Of a DNA stretch of 64,000 nt, positions 29,775-39,669 are shown piece by piece. The first letter of the stretch is position 1; each line of letters opens with the position of its first letter. A program made the position numbers and the translations under genes. The stretch is from Vibrio neptunius (GTDB lineage Bacteria; Pseudomonadota; Gammaproteobacteria; Enterobacterales; Vibrionaceae): NCBI GenBank assembly GCA_019339365.1, contig CP079860.1, positions 1,426,001 to 1,490,000 on the forward strand. Reading direction: 5' to 3'. A model generated the notes under the pieces. That model was not told the DNA's origin. It saw nothing but the letters and a program-made list of their open reading frames with translations, and ran no database searches.

Positions 29775-29802
29775 AAAAGGGCTTTCATCTGAAAGCCCTT
29801 TT
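29775..29802. terminator. Bidirectional terminator
   Basis: AAAAGGGCTTTC (29775-29786) pairs with GAAAGCCCTTTT (29791-29802) around loop ATCT, between the protease and the converging ldhA. Confidence 0.88.
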
Positions 29803-29806
29803 CATC

Positions 29807-30805
29807 CTATCGTTCCACCAGCTCATTACCAGAAGCGCGGTTTTTTCCGAAAGCGTCAATGTTACCTAAGGTAGTATCAGCGATGTTGCCGAGCGCTTCC
29901 TCGGTGAGGAAAGCTTGGTGCCCAGTGAAGAGGACATTGTGACAAGCGGACAAGCGACGAAAGACATCATCGACAATGACGTCATTAGATTTGTCTCGGA
30001 AAAAGAGCTCTTTTTCATTTTCATAAACATCCAGTCCGAGGGCCCCAATCCGCCCAGTCTTCAAAGCTTCGATGGCAGCAGCGGCATCCAGCAATCCTCC
30101 ACGACTTGTGTTGATGATCATAACGCGGTCTTTCATCTGACTGAATGCTTTTTCATCCAGAAGGTGGTAGTTTTCTTCTGACATTGGGCAGTGCAGGGTG
30201 ATGATGTCACTTTTTTCAAATAACTCTTGTTTTGAACAGTAACGCGCTCCCAGTTCGATGGCGATAGGGTTCTCAAATGGATCAAAGCAAAGTATGTTCA
30301 TGCCCAGGCCTTTAAGGATACGCATAGTCGCGATGCCAATCTTACCTGTACCAATCACGCCCACAGTCTTACCATGAAAGTTAAAGCCAACTAAACCGTC
30401 CAATGAGAAATTGGCATCTCGGGTACGCTGGTAGGCCTTATGGAAACGTCGGTTCAGGCTCATCATTAGACCAACCGTATGCTCTGCGACAGATTCTGGT
30501 GAATAAGCGGGCACACGAACCACCTGAAGGCCAATTCGCTTGGCTGCATCTAAATCCACGCGATCAAAACCTGCGCAGCGCATTGCAATCAGTTTTACCC
30601 CTTGCTCTGCCAGTACTTCTAATACAGGTGCAGATAAATCATCATTAACAAACGCACAAACCACCTCGCAATCGTGAGCCATTTTGGCGGTTTTTTTGGT
30701 TAACTGAAACTCATGGAAATGGAGTTCAAATCCATACTGCTTGTTTACTTTGGCGAACGACGCTTCGTCATAAGACTTAGCGCTAAACACCGCGACATCT
30801 AACAT
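29807..30805 (-). CDS. ldhA: D-lactate dehydrogenase (NAD, fermentative)
   Basis: A 332-aa D-2-hydroxyacid dehydrogenase closely matching the LdhA pattern. NAD-binding GVIGTGKIG lies near residues 150-158, the substrate Arg in NTSRGG near 235, catalytic Glu in DVYENEKELFF, and the catalytic His in TGHQAFLTEEA near 296. It reduces pyruvate to D-lactate with NADH in the cytoplasm. Ribosome site GAGAGG precedes the ATG. Monocistronic, ending at a shared terminator. Confidence 0.92.
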   Translation of the reverse strand: MLDVAVFSAKSYDEASFAKVNKQYGFELHFHEFQLTKKTAKMAHDCEVVCAFVNDDLSAPVLEVLAEQGVKLIAMRCAGFDRVDLDAAKRIGLQVVRVPAYSPESVAEHTVGLMMSLNRRFHKAYQRTRDANFSLDGLVGFNFHGKTVGVIGTGKIGIATMRILKGLGMNILCFDPFENPIAIELGARYCSKQELFEKSDIITLHCPMSEENYHLLDEKAFSQMKDRVMIINTSRGGLLDAAAAIEALKTGRIGALGLDVYENEKELFFRDKSNDVIVDDVFRRLSACHNVLFTGHQAFLTEEALGNIADTTLGNIDAFGKNRASGNELVER

Positions 30806-30958
30806 GGTAGGCCTCTCTCAAATATTACGGGAGGAAATAGAACGGCCTCTATTGAACCGTGATTTCAAGAAAAATTAAACCATAAATTTTATATGGAGTA
30901 TTAAACGCTTATATTGCTCAAATGCTTACAGTGACTCTTTTGTTATTAATAGTTTTGC

Positions 30959-30973
30959 GAGCAAAATTTGCTC
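30959..30973. promoter_or_regulatory. Palindrome GAGCAAAATTTGCTC between ldhA and an MCP gene
   Basis: A 15-base odd palindrome (7-bp arms around one A) in the 302-base divergent gap, followed by ATTTTT. No gene is seen in the gap. An operator is inferred, weakly. Confidence 0.3.
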
Positions 30974-31107
30974 ATTTTTCATCTCAAGATCACTTTTTTG
31001 CTGCTAAAGTGGTATTTATAAATTAAATAGCTCTTAGCTTATTAATCATCTACTTAAATAAAGGTGAAGCTAAGGGCAAGTGGGATTTTGTTCTTTGGCT
31101 AGGAAAT

Positions 31108-32750
31108 ATGGATATGATTAAACAAAAGCTTTCTGAAGTGTCCATAGCAGCACGAGCTTGGTCTATATTGGGCTTGTTTGCTATTGGTTTATTTGCGAAT
31201 ACTCTCCTCAACATTGCACAGTCCCGCGAGCACATGCGCGAAAACTATGAGCGAGGTGTTTCGACTCTGGTCGAATCCGCTTCAGGTGTCGCGAAACATT
31301 ACTATCAACTCTATCAGTCGGGTCAAATTTCAGAAAGTGAGGCTCAAGGCCGAGCGTTACAGACCATTTCCTCCATGCGTTTTGATGGTGACAACTATAT
31401 TTTTGTCGGTGATGCTGATGGTGTGCAGCTAGCCAGTGGCGTGCTGTCTTTGCTCGGCAAAAATATTCTTGGGCTGAAGGACAGTGAAGGTAAATTCTTT
31501 GTTCAGGAACTTTACCAAGTTGCTCATAGTGGCGGTGGTTTTGTCGACTATAGCTGGAAGAATCCAGACAGTGAGGCATTGGATCCTAAAACCAGTTATG
31601 CGTTGATTTTCCAGCCATGGGGTTGGATGATTGGCTCGGGAATGAATATGGTTGCACTTCAAGCTGATATGCATCGTTCTGAAGTTGCATCCGCGGGCTA
31701 TGCGATCAGTATTCTTTTAGGACTTTCCATTGCCATTGGCTTTTTCATTAAAACCATCACATCTCCAATCAAGCGTACGGTTCGTGCCATGCAGACCCTT
31801 TCCAAGGGGGAGGGTGATCTGACACAAAGGTTGCCTGAAGAGGGCAGCAAAGAATTGAGGCTTTTGGCTCGCTATTTCAACCAGTTTGTGGCTTCCGTTC
31901 AGGGAATCATGCTCAGCATCAGCGATTCAGGCAGTCAGGTTTCGAGCGCAGCGAATCAACTTTCTAATTCCGTTCATCATATCGACGACAGTCTCAACCA
32001 ACAACGGAGCGATGTAGATATGCTCGCGACGGCGATGACTGAAATGCTAGCAACGGTTGAAGAGGTGGCGGCTCGCACTGTGGAAGCGAATGATGCCAGT
32101 CGTTTAGCTGCACAGGAAGCCAATCACAGCCGTACTATCATTGACAGAAACGTTGAGGGGGCCAATGAGCTTGCAGGGCAAATACAGTCTGCGAGTCAAG
32201 TGGTACAGAAGCTTGCTTCTGATGCACGCAATGTTGACACCGTGCTTGAAGTGATTCGAGGTGTTGCCGAGCAAACCAATTTACTCGCGCTGAACGCAGC
32301 CATTGAAGCGGCAAGGGCAGGTGAGCAAGGGCGCGGCTTTGCGGTGGTGGCTGATGAAGTAAGAAGCCTCTCTCTTCGCACCCACGAGTCTACTTTGGAG
32401 ATTCAGAACATTGTTGAGAAACTGCAGATCGGCGCTGAGAATGTGGTGAAAGTCATGGATGAAGGCACAGCAAAGCCACCAACGCATCACAGCTATCGAG
32501 TCAAGCTGGTGAGGCTCTGAACAAGATCAACAAAGAAGTTCATACGATTGAGGACATGAATCAGCACATCGCCACCGCTGCGGAAGAGCAGACGGTGACG
32601 GTGAATGATATCAATCGCAATGTTGTGAGTCTGAGTGATATGGCATCGACCGTTTCTGGGGAGTCGGCACAAATGGCCAGTTCCAGTAAGGAGCTTGGGC
32701 GAGTGTCGGATGATCTGATGGCAATGATAAATCGCTTTAAGCTTGCTTAG
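31108..32750 (+). pseudogene. Methyl-accepting chemotaxis protein with single Cache sensor, frameshifted
   Basis: Frames 31108-32520 and an overlapping frame ending at 32750 make one chemoreceptor of about 547 aa. One A is missing in the AAA run near 32471-32473: GTAKATNAS becomes GTAKPPTHH, then stops. Layout: membrane segment 18-36, sCache_2-type periplasmic domain 40-190 ([23 protein letters not shown]), second membrane segment about 198-216, HAMP, then the signalling domain with the hairpin tip [20 protein letters not shown]. It would signal to CheA/CheW. The ligand is unknown. The start has ribosome site AGGAAAT. Confidence 0.88.
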
Positions 32751-32809
32751 CTTGAGACAGCAGGGTGATATGGTAGAATCGCGACACATTTTTTAATGAC
32801 GACGATTTC

Positions 32810-33328
32810 ATGCGACATCTCAAAACGGCCATTCACCCTGATATTGGTCACTTAGACGATAAAACGGTTTTCCAACGCAATGCGGCAAGAGCGATTGTCG
32901 TTGATGGTGAAGATATTCTTCTTTTGTATACCGAGCGCTATCATGATTACACCATTCCTGGCGGAGGTATTGATGAGGGTGAAGATGTGATTGCCGGTAT
33001 GGTACGTGAGCTGCAGGAAGAAACCGGAGCGCAAAATATTCACAATATCAAGCCATATGGAATCTATGAAGAATTCCGACCTTGGTACAAAGACGATGCG
33101 GATGTCATTCACATGCATTCATATTGTTACACTTGCAAAGTCGATCGTGAATTAGGTGAAACCGCTTACGAAGACTATGAAATTAACAACGGTATGAAGG
33201 CGGTCTGGATGAATATTCATCAAGCCATTGCTCACAATGAAAAAACGATGGCGGAGAGCCCAAAAAAAGGCATGAGCATTGAGCGTGAAACGTTTTTGCT
33301 ACACATGATTGCTAAAGAAATGCTCTAA
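32810..33328 (+). CDS. Nudix hydrolase
   Basis: A 172-aa protein with a complete Nudix box from residue 50 (GGGIDEGEDVIAGMVRELQE followed by ETGAQ), fitting G-x5-E-x7-REUXEEXGU with the metal-binding glutamates present. It hydrolyses a nucleoside-diphosphate-linked compound; the substrate cannot be told. It is 59 bases after the chemoreceptor and transcribed in the same direction. The start ATG lacks a strong ribosome site. Confidence 0.85.
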   Translation: MRHLKTAIHPDIGHLDDKTVFQRNAARAIVVDGEDILLLYTERYHDYTIPGGGIDEGEDVIAGMVRELQEETGAQNIHNIKPYGIYEEFRPWYKDDADVIHMHSYCYTCKVDRELGETAYEDYEINNGMKAVWMNIHQAIAHNEKTMAESPKKGMSIERETFLLHMIAKEML

Positions 33329-33495
33329 ACCGTACTGATTTCACTGCCTTAGTGGGTTTAATACTTAATTAATTGATTAAATGAGTCGGGAATAACATCG
33401 GCACAAAGATAGCTCTGAGATCATGCCCGACTGAGCCACCATTGCAGTGCGTCAGCCCTATCTTGATTGCTGATGTTCTCAAATGACCTTACCTT

Positions 33496-33858
33496 CGTAC
33501 CTTCGGCACGTACCTTCGGGGACAGTCACTCATATCGTACCTTCCATATGGATGGGGACAGTCACTCATATGGATGTGACGCTTGAACTGCACAACAACT
33601 AGAAAAGGTCGGTTGTGTATCGTGTTTCGTCACCCACAATTATCAAGTCATACCTTCGTGTACAGTACCTTCGTGTACAGTACCTTCGTGTACAGTACCT
33701 TCGTGTACAGTACCTTCGTGTACAGTACCTTCGTGGACAGTCACTCAAATGTAGTCACCTTTGGGGACAGTCACCCAAAGGTATGTGATGTTTGAACAGC
33801 ACAACAACTAGAAAAGGTTGGTTGTGTATCGTGTTTCGTCACCCACAATTATCAAGTC
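33496..33858. repeat. Complex repeat block: REP-like GGGGACAG elements, 15-bp tandem array and 76-bp direct repeats
   Basis: This block fills most of a 767-base gap with no credible gene. REP-like cores GGGGACAGTCAC lie at 33518, 33554 and 33763, with a GTGGACAGTCAC variant at 33733. Two form hairpins with changing stems: CCATATG/CATATGG (33544-33573) and CCTTTGGG/CCCAAAGG (33758-33781). Two 76-base direct repeats (33574-33649 and 33783-33858, four mismatches) flank the tandem array. The same core occurs beside the Y1 transposase at 60.7 kb. Confidence 0.85.
33651..33740. repeat. 15-bp tandem repeat, six copies
   Basis: Five identical copies of TACCTTCGTGTACAG, then one TACCTTCGTGGACAG. The last unit runs on into TCACTC, showing that the unit is a piece of the REP-like element (compare TACCTTCGGGGACAG at 33511). 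The array opens an artefactual frame of repeated YSTFV that is not a gene. Confidence 0.9.
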
Positions 33859-34095
33859 TTCATATACGTTTCGGCTTTCTGAGCTGGCAGCGTTCGGAGT
33901 GGCTCGTCGAGTAACTTCAGAACTAGGATCAGTTCACAACTCGACATTGAAACACGCCACTCACCAGTGACGTATGCCCATTCTTACGTGAACTCTTCGA
34001 AAGGTTTGTGTTGAACACCTATACTTATTCAAGTAATTGAATTATTAATATTAATTATTTATTTGAGAATAGCGATTTCAGCCGAGGGAATGGTA

Positions 34096-35913
34096 ATGAT
34101 AAGAATGCGCAGTGTCTTATTAGGGACAATGATTGCGAGCTTAAGCTCGATCGGTTATGCCAAAGTTATCGAAACGACGAGTTTAGTTGGTTTTGGCGAG
34201 GCGAAATACCCAAGCAACTTTACTCACTTTGATTATGTCAACCCTGACGCCCCGAAATTTGGCAAAATGACTTATGGCCGAGTCGGGACGTACGATAACT
34301 TCAACCGATTCGCTTCCAGAGGTGTCGCCGCTGCCGCAACAGGAGAGTTGTATGACACGCTCATGTTTTCTCCCAGTGATGAAATCGATGCCTACTACCC
34401 TCTGATCGCAGAGAGAGTGAGATACTCGGATGACTACACCTGGCTAGAGGTGGATATTAATCCCAAGGCACGTTTCCACGATGGCGAGTCAATCACTGCG
34501 CACGATGTCGCTTTCACGTTTGATAAATTTATGACCGAAGGTGTACCTCAGTATCGCGTTTACTATAAGGATATTAAGTCGGTCACGGCAAAAGACGATC
34601 TGACTGTTCGTATTGAAATGGCAACGCCTAATCGCGAAAAGATGTTCAGCTTTGCCCAAACGACCCGTGTATTGCCAGAACACTTTTGGAAAGATAAGAA
34701 ATTTTCAGAACCTCTTGCTACTCCTCCAGTTGGTAGTTCAGCATATAAAATTGCTGATTATAAATCTGGCCAGAGTGTGACTTATTCGCTAGTAGACGAC
34801 TATTGGGCTAAAGATCTGCCAGTCAACGTCGGTCGTAATAATTTCAAGGAAGTACAATACGATTACTACCGCGATGACACTGTCATGCTGGAAGCGTTCA
34901 AAGCCGGTGAATTTGATTTTCGTCTGGAAAACTCAGCGAAGTTTTGGGCCAACTCGTACTCAGGCGTGAATTTTGATAAGGGGTATATCACCAAACAAGA
35001 AATTCCTCATCAGAAGCCAGAAAATACACAAGCTTTTGTTTTTAATACACAAAGTGAAGTGTTCAAAGATGCTAGAGTCCGTGAGGCTCTGACGTATGCA
35101 ATGGACTTCGAGTGGATGAACAAAAATATGTTCTATGGTCAGTACACACGCACGCGCAGTTATTTCCAGAATACCGACTATGAAGCGAAGGGCGTCCCGA
35201 GTGCTAAGGAATTAAAAGTGCTAGAGCCCTTTAAAGACGCAATCCCTCCTCGCGTGTTTACTGAACCGTTCCAGCCCCCGGTGACCGATGGCTCGGGGCG
35301 TATTCGTACTCAGATGCGTACTGCGTTTGAACTGCTTAAAGAAGCGGGTTGGGAGCTGAAAAACAAAGTACTCACCAATACCAAAACGGGTCAACCGTTT
35401 AGCTTTGAACTATTGATCTATAGCCCGACCACGGAACGTATTGCGATTCCAGTACAAAAAAATATGAAGCGCATGGGTATCGACATGAAGATCCGCTCTG
35501 TTGATACCACACAGTATATTAAGCGACTTCGTGATCGCGACTTTGACATGGTTTCCTCGGCTTATTCGGCGAATCCATATCCGAGTCCAAACTTGATGAT
35601 TGTCTGGAACTCTAACTACATCGACTCAACCTACAACACGGCGGGCGTCATTGATCCTGTTGTTGATAGTCTGACGATGGAAATTTCCAAAAAACAGCAA
35701 GATCCAGATGCGTTGCTTTCTTTAGGGCGTGCTCTCGACCGAGTGTTGCAGTGGAACTTTTACATCATTCCACAATGGCACGTGAGTGAGTATCGTGTGG
35801 CGATGTGGGACAAATTCGAGCGTCCTGACAACATGCCGAGATATGACTTAGGTATTGATACTTGGTGGATATCAAAGGATAAAGCTGCCAAGTTACCTGA
35901 AAAACGACGTTAG
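34096..35913 (+). CDS. yejA: Peptide ABC transporter substrate-binding protein YejA
   Basis: A 605-aa family-5 periplasmic binding protein. The start is the ATG at 34096, six bases after GAGGGA; it gives a proper signal peptide (MIRMRSVLLGTMIASLSSIGYA), whereas the frame start at 34063 does not. The YejA hallmarks LVGFGEAKYPSNFTHFDYVNPDAP and NPKARFHDGE are present in sequence. It binds oligopeptides (microcin C-type peptides in E. coli). First gene of yejABEF, 11 bases before yejB. Confidence 0.9.
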   Translation: MIRMRSVLLGTMIASLSSIGYAKVIETTSLVGFGEAKYPSNFTHFDYVNPDAPKFGKMTYGRVGTYDNFNRFASRGVAAAATGELYDTLMFSPSDEIDAYYPLIAERVRYSDDYTWLEVDINPKARFHDGESITAHDVAFTFDKFMTEGVPQYRVYYKDIKSVTAKDDLTVRIEMATPNREKMFSFAQTTRVLPEHFWKDKKFSEPLATPPVGSSAYKIADYKSGQSVTYSLVDDYWAKDLPVNVGRNNFKEVQYDYYRDDTVMLEAFKAGEFDFRLENSAKFWANSYSGVNFDKGYITKQEIPHQKPENTQAFVFNTQSEVFKDARVREALTYAMDFEWMNKNMFYGQYTRTRSYFQNTDYEAKGVPSAKELKVLEPFKDAIPPRVFTEPFQPPVTDGSGRIRTQMRTAFELLKEAGWELKNKVLTNTKTGQPFSFELLIYSPTTERIAIPVQKNMKRMGIDMKIRSVDTTQYIKRLRDRDFDMVSSAYSANPYPSPNLMIVWNSNYIDSTYNTAGVIDPVVDSLTMEISKKQQDPDALLSLGRALDRVLQWNFYIIPQWHVSEYRVAMWDKFERPDNMPRYDLGIDTWWISKDKAAKLPEKRR

Positions 35914-35924
35914 CAGAGGGATAG

Positions 35925-37013
35925 ATGGCAGCCTATATATTTCGTCGCTTATTCTTGGTGATCCCCACGCTGTGGGCGATCATCACCATCAACTTCTTCA
36001 TTATTCAGATTGCACCGGGAGGACCGGTGGAACAGGCTATTGCCCAGTTAGAAGGGCATAGCTCTGGCATTATGGAACGTTTTGCTGGTGGCGGCAGTGA
36101 AGTTGACCTTGATGTAGGCAGTGATGCTAACTCGACGGGCTATAAAGGCTCACGAGGTCTGGATCCAGAAGTCGTTGAGGAGATAAAAAAGCAGTTTGGT
36201 TTTGATAAGCCTCTGCATGAGCGTTACTTTGATATGCTCAAAAACTACGCCACATTCAACTTTGGTGAAAGCTTGTTCAAAGGCGGTAACGTGATTGATT
36301 TAATTGTCGAGCGCTTACCTGTCTCTATCTCATTGGGCTTGTGGAGCACGTTGATCATTTACTTGATTTCCATTCCTTTGGGTATCATGAAGGCCATCCA
36401 CCATGGCTCTCGATTTGACATTTGGTCAAGCGCTGTCGTGATTGTTGGCTATGCGATCCCCGGTTTCCTGTTCGCCATCATCTTGATCATCTTGTTTGCG
36501 AGTGGCAACTACTTGAGTTGGTTCCCGCTTCGGGGACTGGTATCCAGCAACTTTGAGCAGCTCGTTTGGTATGAGCAAATCATCGATTATTTTTGGCATT
36601 TGACGTTACCGATACTGGCGATGGTTATTGGTGGATTCGCAACATTGAGCATGTTGACCAAGAACTCTTTTCTCGATGAGATAAACAAACAATACGTTGT
36701 AACAGCACGAGCGAAAGGTTTGGATGAAAGAAGTATTCTCTACAAACACGTGTTTCGTAATGCGATGTTGATCATCATTGCTGGTTTCCCTGCGGCGTTC
36801 ATCAGTATCTTTTTCACCGGTTCTATGTTGATTGAAGTCATGTTCTCACTTGAAGGCATTGGTTTGCTCGGGTTTGAGTCAACGATCCAACGAGATTATC
36901 CAGTGGTGTTTAGTTCTTTATATATTATGACACTGCTTGGCTTGATTCTGAGCATCATCTCTGATTTAACCTACACCTGGGTTGACCCAAGAATAGATTT
37001 TGAGGCGCGTTAA
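35925..37013 (+). CDS. yejB: Peptide ABC transporter permease YejB
   Basis: A 362-aa DppB-type inner-membrane permease with six membrane segments. The N-terminal [20 protein letters not shown] and IAPGGP are classical, and the EAA-like loop [20 protein letters not shown] lies near residue 260. A soluble insert of about 70 residues after the first membrane segment is normal for YejB. The TAA stop overlaps the likely yejE ATG (TAATG). Confidence 0.9.
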   Translation: MAAYIFRRLFLVIPTLWAIITINFFIIQIAPGGPVEQAIAQLEGHSSGIMERFAGGGSEVDLDVGSDANSTGYKGSRGLDPEVVEEIKKQFGFDKPLHERYFDMLKNYATFNFGESLFKGGNVIDLIVERLPVSISLGLWSTLIIYLISIPLGIMKAIHHGSRFDIWSSAVVIVGYAIPGFLFAIILIILFASGNYLSWFPLRGLVSSNFEQLVWYEQIIDYFWHLTLPILAMVIGGFATLSMLTKNSFLDEINKQYVVTARAKGLDERSILYKHVFRNAMLIIIAGFPAAFISIFFTGSMLIEVMFSLEGIGLLGFESTIQRDYPVVFSSLYIMTLLGLILSIISDLTYTWVDPRIDFEAR

Positions 37014-38051
37014 TGCTGACAAAAAAAAAGACGTAATCCGTTAAATGAAGCGCGCTGGCTAAGGTTTCGAGCAAACAAACGTGGTTACTGGTCACTGTGG
37101 ATTTTTATGACGTTATTTTTGATCAGTTTGTTTGCTGAGCTGATCGCCAATGACAAGCCTTTGCTTGTGAAGTATCAAGGAGGTTGGTATTACCCAGTCA
37201 TCACTCAATATGCGGAAACTGAGTTTGGTGGGGAGTTTGAAACGGAAGCGGATTACACCGACCCCTATGTTGTTGAGCTGATCGAAGAAGAGGGGCACAT
37301 CATTTGGCCTTTGATTCGTTTTAGCTATGATACGATCAATTTCAACATCTCTAGCTCGGTGCCGTCTGCGCCCGATAGCGTCAATCTGCTTGGCACTGAC
37401 GATAAAGGGCGGGATGTCCTAGCACGAATCATCTACGGATTCAGGATCTCTGTGTTGTTTGGTTTTGTGCTGACCATCATTTCCAGTGTAATTGGAGTGA
37501 TTGTTGGCGCGACTCAAGGTTACTACGGTGGTTGGCTCGATTTGTTAGGTCAGCGCTTTATCGAAGTATGGTCCGGAATGCCGACCCTTTTCTTGTTGAT
37601 TATTCTGTCTAGTTTCGTTGAACCCAATTTCTGGTGGTTGCTCGGCATTATGGTTTTGTTTAGCTGGATGAGTCTAGTTGGGGTTGTCAGAGCAGAGTTT
37701 TTGCGTTGTCGAAACTTCGATTATGTTAGAGCCGCGCAGGCAATGGGCGTCAGTGATAGCCGTATTATGAGACGCCATATGTTACCCAATGCGATGGTCG
37801 CCTCTTTGACTATGATGCCTTTCATTCTTTCCGGTTCCGTAACCACCCTCACTTCTCTTGATTTTCTGGGTTTTGGTTTGCCTGCGGGTTCGCCTTCATT
37901 GGGTGAATTATTGGCTCAGGGGAAAGCGAATTTACAAGCACCATGGTTAGGTTTTTCAGCCTTCTTTGTATTGTCGCTAATGCTAACCTTGCTCGTATTT
38001 GTCGGTGAAGCGGTTCGCGACGCCTTTGACCCTCATCATCAAGGGAGATAA
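37013..38051 (+). pseudogene. yejE: Peptide ABC transporter permease YejE, N-terminus displaced by an A9 tract
   Basis: The natural start is the ATG at 37013 overlapping the yejB stop, but ATG CTG ACA is followed by nine As in all (37021-37029) and runs to a stop at 37034-37036. Removing one A restores MLTKKRRNPLNEARWLRFRAN leading into the long frame. From the in-frame ATG at 37107 only 314 aa remain, losing the conserved basic N-terminus and part of the first membrane segment. The rest is a DppC-type permease (LGTDDKGRDVLARIIYG; EAA-like loop AAQAMGVSDSRIMRRHMLPN). Slippage on A9 or a sequencing error are both possible. Confidence 0.85.
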
Positions 38052-38053
38052 CC

Positions 38054-39646
38054 ATGACCAAACCAGTATTAACAATAGACGGCTTATCTGTAGGGTTTGG
38101 TCGTGGAAAAGCGATCGAGCGAGTGACCAATCAGGTGTCATTGTCGATCAACAAAGGCGAGACGCTTGCATTGGTTGGAGAGAGTGGCTCGGGTAAGTCT
38201 GTGACCGCGAATTCAGTGTTGAAATTACTGCCCAATGGTTCATCCCATTATTTGGAGGGCAGCATCCATTTTGATGGCATCGACATGCTGAGCTGCTCGG
38301 AGAGGCAATTAAGGGGAATTCGCGGTGGTAGGATCGGAATGATCTTTCAGGAACCTATGGTATCGCTTAACCCTTTGCATAAAGTGGGCAAGCAGTTGGT
38401 CGAAACACTCTCGATTCATCGTGGTGTGCGGCAAAAGAAAGCCGAAATGTTAGCCGTCGAGTGGTTGGCTAAAGTTGGCATACGTTACCCAGATGTAAAG
38501 ATTAATGCCTATCCACATGAGTTATCTGGCGGTGAAAGACAGAGAGTGATGATTGCCATGGCTCTTATCAATGAGCCTGAGTTATTGATTGCAGATGAGC
38601 CAACAACCGCACTGGATGTCTCTGTGCAGGCGCAGATCTTGGACCTGCTAAAAGAGCTGCAACAAGAGTTAGGCATGGCGATGTTATTTATTACCCACGA
38701 TTTAAGTATTGTTCGGCGCATCGCAGACCGTGTAGCCGTCATGCAAAATGGTGAGCTGGTAGAAGAAGCGGACTGCCAGTCACTCTTTGCCATGCCAACA
38801 CACCCCTATACCCAAAAGTTAATAAACTCAGACCCTAGAGGTTTGCCCGTTGAAGTCTCCGCTGATGCCAGCAGCCTTTTATCTGTCGCCAATCTTAGAG
38901 TATGGTTCCCAATTACGGGTGGTCTGTTTAAACGTGTGGTATCGCATATAAAAGCCGTGACTGACATGAAATTTGATTTAAAGCGTGGTCATTCGATTGG
39001 TTTGGTGGGTGAAAGTGGTTCTGGTAAGTCAACAACGGGAATGGCGATTCTGCGTCTTGTTCACTCCCAAGGTTCGATTTCTTATCAGCAGCATGAACTG
39101 CAAGGCTTAGATCGTAAAGAGATGCTACCGTACCGCAGTAAAATGCAGGTGGTGTTTCAGGATCCGTTTTCAGCTCTGAACCCGAGAATGTCTGTGGCCC
39201 AGGTGATCGGTGAGGGGCTGCGTGTTCATTATGATTATGATGACCCCACGGTCGACAAGATGATATGCGAAGTGATGGAGGAAGTTGATCTCGATCCTGA
39301 GACTCGCCATCGTTATCCCAATGAATTCTCAGGAGGTCAGCGCCAGCGTATCGCGATAGCACGGGCGTTAATTTTAAAACCGGAGTTTATTTTACTGGAT
39401 GAACCCACATCGTCATTAGATCGCACGGTTCAGGCGCAAGTTCTGGACTTGCTGAAATCGCTGCAACAAAAGTATCAGCTGACCTATTTGTTTATCAGCC
39501 ATGACTTGAATGTGGTCAAGTCGTTATGTCACTACACCATTGTCATGCAGCAAGGCGCAATTGTTGAACAGGGAGAAACCGTGACTCTATTCCAACAGCC
39601 ACAACAGATCTACACCCAAAAACTGGTCGAACTCTCGAGTTTTTGA
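38054..39646 (+). CDS. yejF: Peptide ABC transporter dual ATP-binding protein YejF
   Basis: 530 aa with two nucleotide-binding domains. Walker A motifs are GESGSGKS (near residues 38 and 318), signatures LSGGERQR and FSGGQRQR, and Walker B LLIADEPTTALD and ILLDEPTSSLD. It powers peptide import by YejABE. It begins 2 bases after yejE with ribosome site GGGAGA. It is a paralog of the orphan dual ATPase at 25065. Confidence 0.92.
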   Translation: MTKPVLTIDGLSVGFGRGKAIERVTNQVSLSINKGETLALVGESGSGKSVTANSVLKLLPNGSSHYLEGSIHFDGIDMLSCSERQLRGIRGGRIGMIFQEPMVSLNPLHKVGKQLVETLSIHRGVRQKKAEMLAVEWLAKVGIRYPDVKINAYPHELSGGERQRVMIAMALINEPELLIADEPTTALDVSVQAQILDLLKELQQELGMAMLFITHDLSIVRRIADRVAVMQNGELVEEADCQSLFAMPTHPYTQKLINSDPRGLPVEVSADASSLLSVANLRVWFPITGGLFKRVVSHIKAVTDMKFDLKRGHSIGLVGESGSGKSTTGMAILRLVHSQGSISYQQHELQGLDRKEMLPYRSKMQVVFQDPFSALNPRMSVAQVIGEGLRVHYDYDDPTVDKMICEVMEEVDLDPETRHRYPNEFSGGQRQRIAIARALILKPEFILLDEPTSSLDRTVQAQVLDLLKSLQQKYQLTYLFISHDLNVVKSLCHYTIVMQQGAIVEQGETVTLFQQPQQIYTQKLVELSSF

Positions 39647-39669
39647 TGAGTGGGTGAAAGAGGCGGCCG

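Noticed and set aside
33651..33740. CRISPR-like array
   Set aside because: Units are contiguous 15-bp repeats without spacers, and no cas genes are present.
33583..33795. 70-aa frame with repeated YSTFV
   Set aside because: It is created by the 15-bp tandem repeat (five codons per unit) and has no ribosome site. It is a repeat artefact.
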